A stretch of DNA of 7,239 nt from Bordetella parapertussis (GCA_945870465.1 CAMBSS010000194.1:1-7239), one strand, 5' to 3'. Shown: positions 1 through 6,434, counted from the stretch's first letter. The notes: a model not told the origin generated them from the letters alone. Translations and numbers: made by a program.

Positions 1-912
1 CAGCAGCAAAGGCACGCTGCAAATCAGCGTCGCGGTCCACGCGGCAATCCCGCGCAACTGGTAGCGCGTATCGCGCAGGCGTCCGCCTTTGTTGTAATAG
101 CGCGCGCGGCCCCGGCTCCAGCGTTCCAGAAGCAACAGGAGCACGACAAAGCACAGCAGCATCGCGGAGAGCTGCGCCGCCGCGACGCGGTCGCCCATCG
201 ACAGCCACGCGCGATAGATACCGGTGGTAAACGTCGGCACCGCGAAATAGGAAACCGTGCCGAAGTCGGCCAGCGTCTCCATCAGCGCCAGTGTCGTGCC
301 CGCCACTATCGCCGGCCGCACCAGCGGCAACGCGATGCGAAAAAAACTGCCCCACGCGCCATAACCCAGCGTGCGGCCGACTTCCATGATACCGACCGAC
401 TGTTCCAGGAACGCGGCGCGCACCACCAGGTAAACATAGGGATACAGCACGAGCCCCAGCATCACGATGGCGCCGCCGACCGAACGGATCTCCGGAAACC
501 AGTATTCGCGCGCGTGCCAGCCAGTTACCGCGCGCAGCCAAGTCTGCACCGGCCCGGTGAATTGCAGCAGATCGGTATACGCGTACGCCATGATGTAAGC
601 CGGCACCGCGAGCGGCAGTATCAGCGTCCATTCGAACATGCGCTGACCTGGAAAGCGGCAGGTCGTCACCAGCCATGCCGTCGAGACGCCGCCGAAAATC
701 ACCATCACGCTGACGCCGGCCAATAAACACAGAGTATTGGCGATGTACTCGGGCAACACCGTCGCGGCAAGATGTGCCCACGCCCCCTGCCCCGGCGCGA
801 ATACATTGGCGAGCACAACCACCACCGGCACCGCGAGCAGCACCGCTATCAGGGTCGCCAGCAGCGGCAGCGCGCCGGCGCGGCGCGCGGAACCTGCGCC
901 GGCTATCGCCAT
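1..912 (-). CDS. fbpB: Ferric-iron-type ABC transporter permease (FbpB family), C-terminal part off the left edge
   Basis: Inner-membrane permease that would pass Fe3+ or a similar ligand from a periplasmic binding protein into the cytoplasm, driven by an FbpC ATPase. The frame is open for 304 codons from ATG at 912 to base 1; family members are usually about 500-560 residues with two homologous halves, so roughly the second half is missing. Hydrophobic segments lie near residues 14-38, 57-82, 93-115, 146-169, 197-222 and 246-263, and a further one starts near 288. Family-typical stretches are VPAYIMAYAYTDLL (103-116), an EAA-type coupling loop around 177-203 (GRTLGYGAW then RIALPLVRPAIVAG), and LADFGTVSYFAVPTFTTGIY (214-233). 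The start has no clear Shine-Dalgarno; an in-frame GTG at 924 is an alternative. The ATPase gene is divergent rather than in the same operon. Family assignment is strong; the metal specificity is inferred. Confidence 0.9.
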   Translation of the reverse strand, partial: MAIAGAGSARRAGALPLLATLIAVLLAVPVVVVLANVFAPGQGAWAHLAATVLPEYIANTLCLLAGVSVMVIFGGVSTAWLVTTCRFPGQRMFEWTLILPLAVPAYIMAYAYTDLLQFTGPVQTWLRAVTGWHAREYWFPEIRSVGGAIVMLGLVLYPYVYLVVRAAFLEQSVGIMEVGRTLGYGAWGSFFRIALPLVRPAIVAGTTLALMETLADFGTVSYFAVPTFTTGIYRAWLSMGDRVAAAQLSAMLLCFVVLLLLLERWSRGRARYYNKGGRLRDTRYQLRGIAAWTATLICSVPLLL

Positions 913-969
913 GGATGTATTCACGCCGGAATTTTCATTTTTTTGGTCGACCCTGCTTTGCGCTGCACG

Positions 970-998
970 AGTGTAGCAAAGGCGCTCACCAGCGGCAA
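970..998 (-). promoter_or_regulatory. Sigma-70 promoter for the permease gene
   Basis: Reading on the minus strand, TTGCCG (998-993) and TACACT (975-970) are separated by exactly 17 bp, and TGC precedes the -10 box as in extended -10 promoters. Transcription would start near 963, giving a leader of about 50 nt before the ATG at 912. This is a motif match only. Confidence 0.55.
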
Positions 999-1036
999 AG
1001 ACGCAATCGTAACGTTTTGAGGCGGACGCCGGCAGC

Positions 1037-1042
1037 TATAAT
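1037..1042 (+). promoter_or_regulatory. Consensus -10 box, probably giving a leaderless ATPase transcript
   Basis: A perfect TATAAT lies 7 bp before the ATG at 1050. A transcript starting about 7 nt downstream would begin at or next to the start codon. No Shine-Dalgarno precedes the ATG, which fits leaderless translation. The -35 is weak: GTTTTG at 1014-1019 with a 17-bp spacer. Confidence 0.5.
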
Positions 1043-1049
1043 GCCGCAC

Positions 1050-2126
1050 ATGAACAGCGACCATTCACAACCGGCTGCCGGGCCGCAGGCCCTGGTCGCG
1101 ATTGACGGCGTGGAACAGTATTACGGCGCCAACCAGGTGCTCGCCGGCATCTCCTTCGCCGTGCGGCGCGGCGAGATCAGCTGCCTGCTCGGCGCCAGCG
1201 GGTGCGGCAAGACCACCGTGTTGCGCTGTATTGCCGGATTCGAGCCAGTCGCCGCCGGCGAAATCCGCCTCAATGGCGCGCTCGTCAGCAGTAAAAATTT
1301 CAGCGTGCCGACCGAGCAACGCCGCGTCGGCATGGTGTTCCAGGACCACGCGCTGTTTCCGCATCTCGATATTGCCGCCAATATTGCGTTCGGACTGCAG
1401 CGCATGGACCCGGCGCAACGCGGATTGCGCGTCGGCGAACTGCTCGAAACCGTCGGCCTTGCGGGCGCCGGCGGCAAGTTCCCGCACGAATTGTCCGGCG
1501 GACAGCAGCAGCGCGTTGCGCTCGCGCGCGCGCTGGCGCCAAAGCCGGAACTTTTGCTGCTTGACGAACCGTTCTCCAATCTCGACGTTGAATTGCGCGA
1601 ACGCCTGAGCCTGGAAGTGCGCGACATCCTCAAGCAGCAGAACGCGACCGCGATACTCGTCACCCACGATCAGCACGAAGCATTCAATATCGCCGACGCA
1701 GTCGGCATCATGGCCAGCGGCAGGATAGAGCAATGGGACACGCCGTACAATCTTTATCACGAGCCGGCCACCCGCCTGGTCGCCGATTTTATCGGCCAGG
1801 GCACCCTCCTCCCCGGCACCGTCGTCAGCGACCAGCTCGTGCAACTCGAGCTGGGCACGTTTCAGGCCAAATTTCCGGCGGAATGGCCGCGCGGCGCCGC
1901 CGTGGACGTATTGCTGCGGCCCGACGACATCCTGCATGACGATGCGGGAGAATTACGCGCGGAAGTGCTGCACAAGGCATTCCGCGGCGCCGCATTTCTA
2001 TATACGCTGCGGCTCCCGGCTGGCGGACGCGTCATGTCGCTGGTGCCCAGCCATCACAATCACGCGATTGGCGAAAAAATCGGCATCCGCCTTGAAATCG
2101 ACCATCTGGTGGCGTTTCGCCGCTGA
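1050..2126 (+). CDS. fbpC: Iron(III)-type ABC transporter ATP-binding protein (FbpC family)
   Basis: Cytoplasmic ATPase that powers metal import with the FbpB-type permease encoded divergently at the left edge. The 358 residues match the usual length of about 350. All ABC motifs are visible: A-loop aromatic Y24/Y25, Walker A GASGCGKT (48-55), Q-loop Q98, signature LSGGQ (148-152), Walker B LLLLDEP (168-174) and H-loop H206. Residues from about 245 form the C-terminal regulatory/TOBE-like extension of this family. The frame stays open upstream to 774, but homology starts only at the residues encoded just after 1050, and the upstream part overlaps the divergent permease gene. ATG at 1041 (adding MPH) is an alternative, but TATAAT overlaps it. 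No binding protein is adjacent. A related substrate such as another metal, phosphonate or polyamine cannot be excluded. Confidence 0.92.
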   Translation: MNSDHSQPAAGPQALVAIDGVEQYYGANQVLAGISFAVRRGEISCLLGASGCGKTTVLRCIAGFEPVAAGEIRLNGALVSSKNFSVPTEQRRVGMVFQDHALFPHLDIAANIAFGLQRMDPAQRGLRVGELLETVGLAGAGGKFPHELSGGQQQRVALARALAPKPELLLLDEPFSNLDVELRERLSLEVRDILKQQNATAILVTHDQHEAFNIADAVGIMASGRIEQWDTPYNLYHEPATRLVADFIGQGTLLPGTVVSDQLVQLELGTFQAKFPAEWPRGAAVDVLLRPDDILHDDAGELRAEVLHKAFRGAAFLYTLRLPAGGRVMSLVPSHHNHAIGEKIGIRLEIDHLVAFRR

Positions 2127-2137
2127 CATTGCCCCTG

Positions 2138-3178
2138 TCAATCGAAACGCTGCGCGTTCCTTAACCCACGCAGTTCCTGCGCGAGTTCGTAGACGGCCAA
2201 CGCGTAATTCACGCTGCGGTTATAACGCGTGATCACGTAGAAGTTGTTAAATCCCATCCAGTAGCGCATGCCCGCTTCGGTTTCCGCGCCGAATACCGCG
2301 GCCGGCATATCGTCCGCGACCAGGTAGGCCGGAGACGCTCCGGTGCGCCTGATTGCGCCGACGGTGGTATTGGGATTGATACCGCGTTCAACCAGCGCCT
2401 TGAACTCATCGTTCGGCGCATCCGCCGGTTGCTCGAGCGCGGCAAGCACAGGCTCACCGCGCTGCCATCCGTGGCTCTTGTAATAGTTGGCGATGCTGCC
2501 GATGGCGTCGTGGTGGTTCCACAGATCGCGCTTACCGTCGTTGTCGAAATCGACCGCGTAACGGCGGTAGCTGCTGGGCAGGAACTGCGGCACACCGAGG
2601 GCGCCCGCATACGAACCTTTGATGCCCAGCGGATTGATCTTCAACTCGCGCGTCAGCAGCAGAAATTGCTCCAGCTCACCGCGAAAACGCGCCGCGCGCG
2701 GCGGATAATTGAAAGCGAGCGTTACCAACGCGTCGAACACCTTGCTGGTGCCGGCAAGCCGGCCGTAGAACGACTCGATGCCGACGGTAGCGACCAGCAG
2801 CTCTTCCGGCACGCCGGTCTCGGCGCTGGCCAGCTTCAGGGTGGCGGCGTGGCGTTCCCAGTAATCGATGCCGCCGCGGATACGCCCAGGACTCACGTGG
2901 CTCGCGCGAAATACGTGCCACGGCAGCGCAGTAGTGGGATTCGCGATGGCTTTCAGTATGCCGTGCTGGATGCGCGCCTGGCCAAACCAGCGGTTCAGCT
3001 GGCCGCGGTCGAATTGATGGTTGACCGCAAGTTCGTCGATGAAAGTCGCAATTTCGGGATCGAGCGCTGCGGCGGCTGGCGTCTCGCCGCTGCTTCCTAG
3101 TAACGGCACGCACATTGCAAGCAACATGCCGGCGCGTATCAGGCGCGATTTCAACACGGCGAACAACCAATCAGGCAT
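2138..3178 (-). CDS. mltB: Lytic murein transglycosylase B
   Basis: Cleaves the MurNAc-GlcNAc bond of peptidoglycan in the periplasm, forming 1,6-anhydro-MurNAc ends during wall turnover. The 346 residues start with an export signal (positive residues near 10-15, hydrophobic stretch 17-28). LLAMC ending at C23 is a poor lipobox because Met sits at -1, so a soluble or uncleaved form is as likely as a lipoprotein. The catalytic Glu is E135 in VGIESFYGR (132-140). Other family signatures are NPLGIKGSYAGALGVPQFLP (182-201), an Asp-rich loop DFDNDGKRDLW (210-220) matching the EF-hand-like metal site of Slt35, and the C-terminal NNFYVITRYNRS (311-322). It lies 36 bp downstream of the dehydrogenase-like gene on the same strand and is convergent with the ATPase gene with 11 bp between stop codons. 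The ATG has no Shine-Dalgarno. Confidence 0.93.
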   Translation of the reverse strand: MPDWLFAVLKSRLIRAGMLLAMCVPLLGSSGETPAAAALDPEIATFIDELAVNHQFDRGQLNRWFGQARIQHGILKAIANPTTALPWHVFRASHVSPGRIRGGIDYWERHAATLKLASAETGVPEELLVATVGIESFYGRLAGTSKVFDALVTLAFNYPPRAARFRGELEQFLLLTRELKINPLGIKGSYAGALGVPQFLPSSYRRYAVDFDNDGKRDLWNHHDAIGSIANYYKSHGWQRGEPVLAALEQPADAPNDEFKALVERGINPNTTVGAIRRTGASPAYLVADDMPAAVFGAETEAGMRYWMGFNNFYVITRYNRSVNYALAVYELAQELRGLRNAQRFD

Positions 3179-3184
3179 GCATCG

Positions 3185-3190
3185 ATTGTA
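3185..3190 (-). promoter_or_regulatory. -10-like box directly before mltB
   Basis: On the minus strand TACAAT (3190-3185) ends 6 nt before the ATG at 3178, so a transcript from it would be leaderless or nearly so. The -35 region is poor (ACTCTT at 17-bp spacing). A 5-bp inverted repeat, GACTC at 3195-3199 and GAGTC at 3210-3214, overlaps the region upstream of the box. Read-through from the upstream gene is also possible. Confidence 0.35.
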
Positions 3191-3214
3191 GACCGACTCG
3201 CTACAAAAAGAGTC

Positions 3215-4252
3215 CTAAAGCGCATTCAGCGATTCGACGACTTTAAGGTCAAAGACCAGTCCTTCGATGCGCCGCCGTTCGCGCTCGCGGAATGCCCGTT
3301 CCGACGGGATGCGAATTTCATCCACACCGGGCCGCCGCGGCGTCGCCTTTATCTTGTCGACCAGTCCCGCCATGTGATCGGGAAATTCGCCGCCCGGCAG
3401 CGTCAACTTGGGATCGATGACCAGGAGCAGAAAACCGTAGTCCTTGACCGTGCCCTGCGTGAGCGCAGCGCCGGCCAGGAGTCCCAGCGCCTGCACCGCG
3501 AACGACAAACCATAGCCTTTGTGCCCGCCGAACGGCACCCAGCCTCCTCTCAAGGCGACATTGGGATCGCGCGTTGGATTGCCGTCCTCGTCGAACGCGA
3601 TGCCTTCCGGCAGTTCCTGCCCGATGTGGGCGAAGAGCTGCACTTCGCCGACCATAATGGAAGCAGTGCCGATGTCGTAAACAACCGGGCCCTTGGACGA
3701 TGGAAAGCCGATGCACAACGGGTTGGTGCCGAATACGGGCTTGATGCCGCCGATCGGCAGCACGTGCGGGCGCGTGCTTGCGGCATGAATGCCGACGAAG
3801 CCCGCATTCGCGATCATTTCCATGAAGTACGCGCTGCGACCGCTGTAATAACTGTCGTAGACGCCGACCATCGCAAACCCGCGCTCGCGCGCTTTCTTGA
3901 TTGCCAGCTCCGTCGCGCGATACACGGAAACGTAGCCCAGGTTGTTGCCGCCGTCTATCAGTCCCGACAACGGCGTCTCATGGACGATTTTGATCGGCCG
4001 GCGCTCGTTGCGAGTCTTGTTGTTGCCTGCAATTGCGAGAATGCGCGGCAGACTGGCGAAGCGGTAACCGCACAGCGCGTTGTCGATCAACTGGTCGGTG
4101 ATGATTTTGGCGTCTTCTGCCGAATAACCGATGCGCTTCAAGGCGCCCATGCCCAGCTCGGTGGCTTCGGCCGGCGTCATCCGCACCGTGTGCGGCGTAT
4201 CGGCATCGAGCAATTTGCCCTGCCCGGCGTTGGAGCCAGAGTCTTGTGACAT
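3215..4252 (-). CDS. Malate/L-lactate dehydrogenase (Ldh_2) family protein with altered active site
   Basis: The family comprises NAD(P)-dependent 2-hydroxyacid oxidoreductases such as AllD, YiaK and ComC. The 345-residue reading matches the usual length. The start at 4252 (MSQDSGSN) has GGGGA 8 nt upstream; longer readings begin at a TTG inside the promoter. Family features kept are IDGGNNLGYVS (99-109), FGTNP (174-178) with a following hydrophobic strand, DEDGNPTRDP (221-230) and PFGGHKGYGLSFAVQALG (240-257), the nucleotide-binding region. Two signature sites are changed. The usual SHGV-x-RLP-x-Y segment reads GYRFASLPRI (62-71), and the NSNHFG segment reads DSYYSG (133-138), so both conserved His positions carry Tyr (Y63, Y136) and the substrate Arg is Ser67. 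It is divergent from nitrile hydratase and upstream of mltB. The family call is firm; the substrate, and even dehydrogenase activity, are not established. Confidence 0.85.
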   Translation of the reverse strand: MSQDSGSNAGQGKLLDADTPHTVRMTPAEATELGMGALKRIGYSAEDAKIITDQLIDNALCGYRFASLPRILAIAGNNKTRNERRPIKIVHETPLSGLIDGGNNLGYVSVYRATELAIKKARERGFAMVGVYDSYYSGRSAYFMEMIANAGFVGIHAASTRPHVLPIGGIKPVFGTNPLCIGFPSSKGPVVYDIGTASIMVGEVQLFAHIGQELPEGIAFDEDGNPTRDPNVALRGGWVPFGGHKGYGLSFAVQALGLLAGAALTQGTVKDYGFLLLVIDPKLTLPGGEFPDHMAGLVDKIKATPRRPGVDEIRIPSERAFRERERRRIEGLVFDLKVVESLNAL

Positions 4253-4260
4253 TGATTGAA

Positions 4261-4265
4261 TCCCC
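4261..4265 (-). promoter_or_regulatory. Ribosome binding site fixing the dehydrogenase-like start
   Basis: GGGGA on the minus strand lies 8 nt before the ATG at 4252. This supports the 345-residue reading over an in-frame TTG at 4300, which falls inside the -10 box. Confidence 0.55.
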
Positions 4266-4299
4266 GGAATTGAAGCAGAAAGAAGCGCCAGCGCCCGCA

Positions 4300-4305
4300 A
4301 TTATA
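4300..4305 (-). promoter_or_regulatory. Consensus -10 box for the dehydrogenase-like gene
   Basis: TATAAT reads on the minus strand at 4305-4300. Transcription would start near 4293 and leave a leader of about 40 nt carrying the GGGGA ribosome binding site. No good -35 is seen upstream, so a regulator may be needed. The box faces away from the nitrile hydratase promoter in the same 122-bp intergenic region. Confidence 0.45.
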
Positions 4306-4338
4306 AACCGGCAGTATCCCGGAGTTTGCTGCGGACTG

Positions 4339-4367
4339 TTGCGCGCCGCGGAGGTCGGGTGCAGAAT
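4339..4367 (+). promoter_or_regulatory. Possible promoter for the nitrile hydratase operon
   Basis: TTGCGC (4339-4344) and CAGAAT (4362-4367) are 17 bp apart, and the -10 ends 7 nt before the ATG at 4375. Both boxes are moderate matches (3/6 and 4/6). A transcript from here would be leaderless; no Shine-Dalgarno is found at normal spacing (GAGG at 4351-4354 is 20 nt away). Confidence 0.35.
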
Positions 4368-4374
4368 TGCCTAC

Positions 4375-4962
4375 ATGGCCTCAATCAATAACCAGAATGC
4401 CCCTGTCGAGCAGCGCGTGGCGGCGCTCGAGTCCGTATTCGAGGCGCGCGGCCTCGAGCCAAAGCCCTTCGTCGAAACGCACTTACGGACCGCGGAGGAA
4501 GACTGGGTGCCGCAGAACGGCGCGCGGGTCGTCGCCCGTGCGTGGACCGATCCGGCGTTCCGGCAACGGCTCATCGCGAACGGACGCGATGCAGTCGCCG
4601 AATTGGGCCTTTCGATGCCAGTGCACCACCGGCACCTCGTCGCGCTGGAGAACACGCCGTCCGTGCACAACGTGATCGTCTGCACGCAGTGCTCGTGCAC
4701 TGCCTACACCATCATCGGCCTGCCACCCGACTGGTACAAGGATTTCGAATACCGCGCGCGCGCCGTTCGCCAATCCCGCACCGTATTGCGCGAAATGGGA
4801 CTGGAGCTGCCCCCTGACATGGAGGTTCGCGTTTGGGACACCTCGGCCGATACGCGTTACATGGTCCTGCCGCTGCGGCCGCCGGGCACTGAGAACTGGA
4901 GCGAGGAGAAGCTCGCCTCGATCGTCACCAAGGACGCCATGATCGGCGTCGCGAGGCTCTGA
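4375..4962 (+). CDS. nthA: Nitrile hydratase alpha subunit
   Basis: Metal-binding subunit of nitrile hydratase, the cytoplasmic enzyme that hydrates nitriles to amides. The 195 residues are close to the usual 200 or so. The metal site is C103-T-Q-C106-S-C108, followed by the family hallmark IIGLPPDWYKDFEYRAR (113-129). Three Cys thiolates with two backbone amides would bind Co3+ or Fe3+, with two Cys oxidised to sulfinate and sulfenate. Thr at the second position suggests the cobalt type (CTLCSC) rather than iron (CSLCSC), but here Gln replaces the middle Leu. The C-terminal half, VRVWDTSADTRYMVLPLRPP (151-170) and TKDAMIGV (185-192), is fully typical. The ATG at 4375 is chosen because homologues begin near here, although the frame is open upstream to 4246. 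Thiocyanate hydrolase is related, but its subunit layout and sizes differ. Confidence 0.93.
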   Translation: MASINNQNAPVEQRVAALESVFEARGLEPKPFVETHLRTAEEDWVPQNGARVVARAWTDPAFRQRLIANGRDAVAELGLSMPVHHRHLVALENTPSVHNVIVCTQCSCTAYTIIGLPPDWYKDFEYRARAVRQSRTVLREMGLELPPDMEVRVWDTSADTRYMVLPLRPPGTENWSEEKLASIVTKDAMIGVARL

Positions 4963-4964
4963 CC

Positions 4965-5582
4965 ATGGACGGCATGCACGATCTGGGCGGCAAACAGGGC
5001 TTCGGCCCGGTGCGTCATTCCGCGGACGCCGAAACTTTTCATGCGGCCTGGGAAAAACAGGCAAATTCGCTGCTGGCACTGGCGGTAAAGAACCGCCTGC
5101 TGAACATGGACGAGTACCGCCATGCGATCGAGCGAATGGAGCCACGCCACTATCTTTCCGCCAGTTACTACGAGCGTTCGCTCACCGGCCTGCTCACTCT
5201 GCTGGTCGAGAAAGGCTTCGTCGCGCGGGAAGAACTGGAGCGTCTCGCCAATGGGCCGGTTCCGCTCTCGCGCGCGAGCGCCCCGGGCCGCCCCAATGCG
5301 CCCGGTCGGCAGAGCTTCAAAGCCGGCGACCGGGTACGTGTCAAAGAAGAATTCGTCCCCGGCCACATCCGCATGCCGGCCTACATCCGCGGCAAGACCG
5401 GCATTGTCATCGCTGAGTCACCGGCGTACCCCTTCCCCGATGCGCATGCGCACGGTGTCGCAGCGGCGGACGAGCCGACTTATGACGTCCAATTCCGCGC
5501 CGATGACCTGTGGCCGAACGACGCCGACCCGGCGCTCGTGCACGTCGGCGTGTTCCAGAGTTACCTGCAGCGCGTAACCTGA
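4965..5582 (+). CDS. nthB: Nitrile hydratase beta subunit
   Basis: Partner of the alpha subunit; it completes the substrate channel and supplies Arg residues that hydrogen-bond the oxidised Cys ligands. The 205 residues begin MDGMHDLGGKQGFGPV, the classic start of this family. An N-terminal helical domain contains EYRHAIERMEP (50-60) with R57, and the C-terminal SH3-like barrel contains GDRVRVKEEF (121-130) and GHIRMPAYIRGKTG (133-146) with R136 and R142. R57 and one of the latter two are candidates for the conserved ligand-contacting Arg pair. The barrel ends with TYDVQFRADDLW (172-183), the usual closing strand. The gene starts 2 bp after the alpha stop codon, with GAGG at 4953-4956 as ribosome binding site, so the two are co-translated. 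The usual small activator or P47K-type metallochaperone does not follow it; the next 222 bp are noncoding. Confidence 0.94.
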   Translation: MDGMHDLGGKQGFGPVRHSADAETFHAAWEKQANSLLALAVKNRLLNMDEYRHAIERMEPRHYLSASYYERSLTGLLTLLVEKGFVAREELERLANGPVPLSRASAPGRPNAPGRQSFKAGDRVRVKEEFVPGHIRMPAYIRGKTGIVIAESPAYPFPDAHAHGVAAADEPTYDVQFRADDLWPNDADPALVHVGVFQSYLQRVT

Positions 5583-5804
5583 GGGGCCTTCTTTTCCGGA
5601 CTGGGCTTCGCGCGTCTGAAAACCAGCATGCGCTTATAGACTTGAATTGGCGAAGCAGAACGTAGCACATCGCAAACCGGCTAAGGATTGCAGATTCTGT
5701 GAATTGAGCGTTTGGGTATCGCGATTGGATTCGAACTGTCGGGACGGCCAGAGAAGCCAGCGTGCACCCACGCCAGATTCTGTATTAGCCGTCTTTCCGC
5801 CGGG
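5583..5804. other. Noncoding gap between convergent nthB and the DUF2076 gene
   Basis: No convincing ORF on either strand. The 9-bp palindrome CAGATTCTG occurs twice, at 5691-5699 and 5774-5782. A 5-bp hairpin (GCGTG 5760-5764, CACGC 5769-5773) lacks a T-tract, so no clear terminator is seen although both flanking genes need one. Confidence 0.4.
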
Positions 5805-6428
5805 TTAGGCTACATCACTGGAATCGAAATCGGCGCTTCCTGCATCCGCAAAATAGTTTGAGTCGTTCTGTAATTCAGTAGACTCTTCATTGTTCGCCGC
5901 GATTTTGTTGGCTTCTGACGGCGGTGGATTCGCGGCAGCATTTGGGGTCTGGTTGTGATTCCCCATCAGGCCCTGGATTCCCTGGAACAAGAAAGAACCT
6001 GCAACAACGCCGGCTGCGGTTGTCGCTACAGTCCCCAGCATTCCTGAACCCCATGAACTTGCTGGCGCCGCGGCTGCTGCTGGACGTTGGCTCGGTCCTT
6101 GTGGAGACAAGGCCGTTCCTGCTGCGCGGGCTGAAGCCGGGTTGGACGTCGGCATTTGTCCCCAAGCATTCGGGTTCGCCAGGAAGCTACCGCTTGATGT
6201 GGATCGAAGCTGATTCAATTCCCCCTGTATTTTTGCGGTCTCAGCATGAGCTGCCTGTAGCGCGTATTCGAGTCCCATCGCGCGCTGCACCAGAAGGTAG
6301 ACGGCATCAGGTTGCCTTGCGGTCGCCTCTCGCATCATCGCCTCTGCTTCTGCATCTTTTTGTCCCGCCTGCGCCTGTGTCATCTGTTGCAAGAAAGTCG
6401 TTAGAAGCTCGCGTTCTTGGGGTGTCAT
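5805..6428 (-). CDS. DUF2076 family protein
   Basis: A 207-residue protein starting MTPQERELLTTFLQQM, the recognisable opening of the DUF2076 family, whose function is unknown to me. Residues 1-75 are predicted helical, with the conserved QPDAVYLLVQRAMGLEYAL segment (39-57). A low-complexity Ala/Ser/Pro/Gln linker covers about 76-125. A Gly/Ala-rich hydrophobic segment follows (127-156, MLGTVATTAAGVVAGSFLF and onward), and the tail is acidic and Asn/Ser-rich. There is no signal peptide; the Gly-rich segment could associate with a membrane. AAGGAGGT lies 6 nt before the ATG, the strongest ribosome binding site in the window, so the start is secure. It is convergent with nthB and has no obvious operon partner. 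Base composition appears less GC-rich than the genes to its left. Confidence 0.82.
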   Translation of the reverse strand: MTPQERELLTTFLQQMTQAQAGQKDAEAEAMMREATARQPDAVYLLVQRAMGLEYALQAAHAETAKIQGELNQLRSTSSGSFLANPNAWGQMPTSNPASARAAGTALSPQGPSQRPAAAAAPASSWGSGMLGTVATTAAGVVAGSFLFQGIQGLMGNHNQTPNAAANPPPSEANKIAANNEESTELQNDSNYFADAGSADFDSSDVA

Positions 6429-6434
6429 TTCGAT

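Noticed and set aside
925..950. Possible Fur box in the AT-rich stretch before the permease gene
   Set aside because: Only a few bases of the GATAAT repeat pattern match; not enough to call iron regulation.
774..1049. N-terminal extension of the ATPase frame by 92 codons
   Set aside because: It starts at a GTG inside the divergent permease gene, has low-complexity composition, and ABC homology begins only after 1050.
1065..1937. Long minus-strand open frame opposite the ATPase gene
   Set aside because: It is antisense to a gene with all ABC motifs intact and has no recognisable domain; long shadow frames are expected at this GC content.
2124..2140. TGACA/TGTCA hairpin between the convergent stops of fbpC and mltB
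   Set aside because: Only 5 bp, no T-tract, and the symmetry largely reflects two TGA stop codons facing each other.
2429..3100. Plus-strand open frame opposite mltB
   Set aside because: Antisense shadow of a well-supported gene with no family resemblance.
3374..4249. Plus-strand 291-codon open frame opposite the Ldh_2 gene
   Set aside because: Antisense shadow; the minus-strand protein is recognisable throughout.
5725..5745. TTCGAAT-like tRNA T-loop (minus strand) that could mark an integration site
   Set aside because: The flanking bases cannot form the 5-bp T stem and no acceptor or anticodon arm is present.
5757..5776. Terminator for nthB or the DUF2076 gene
   Set aside because: The stem is 5 bp and neither strand has a following run of T.
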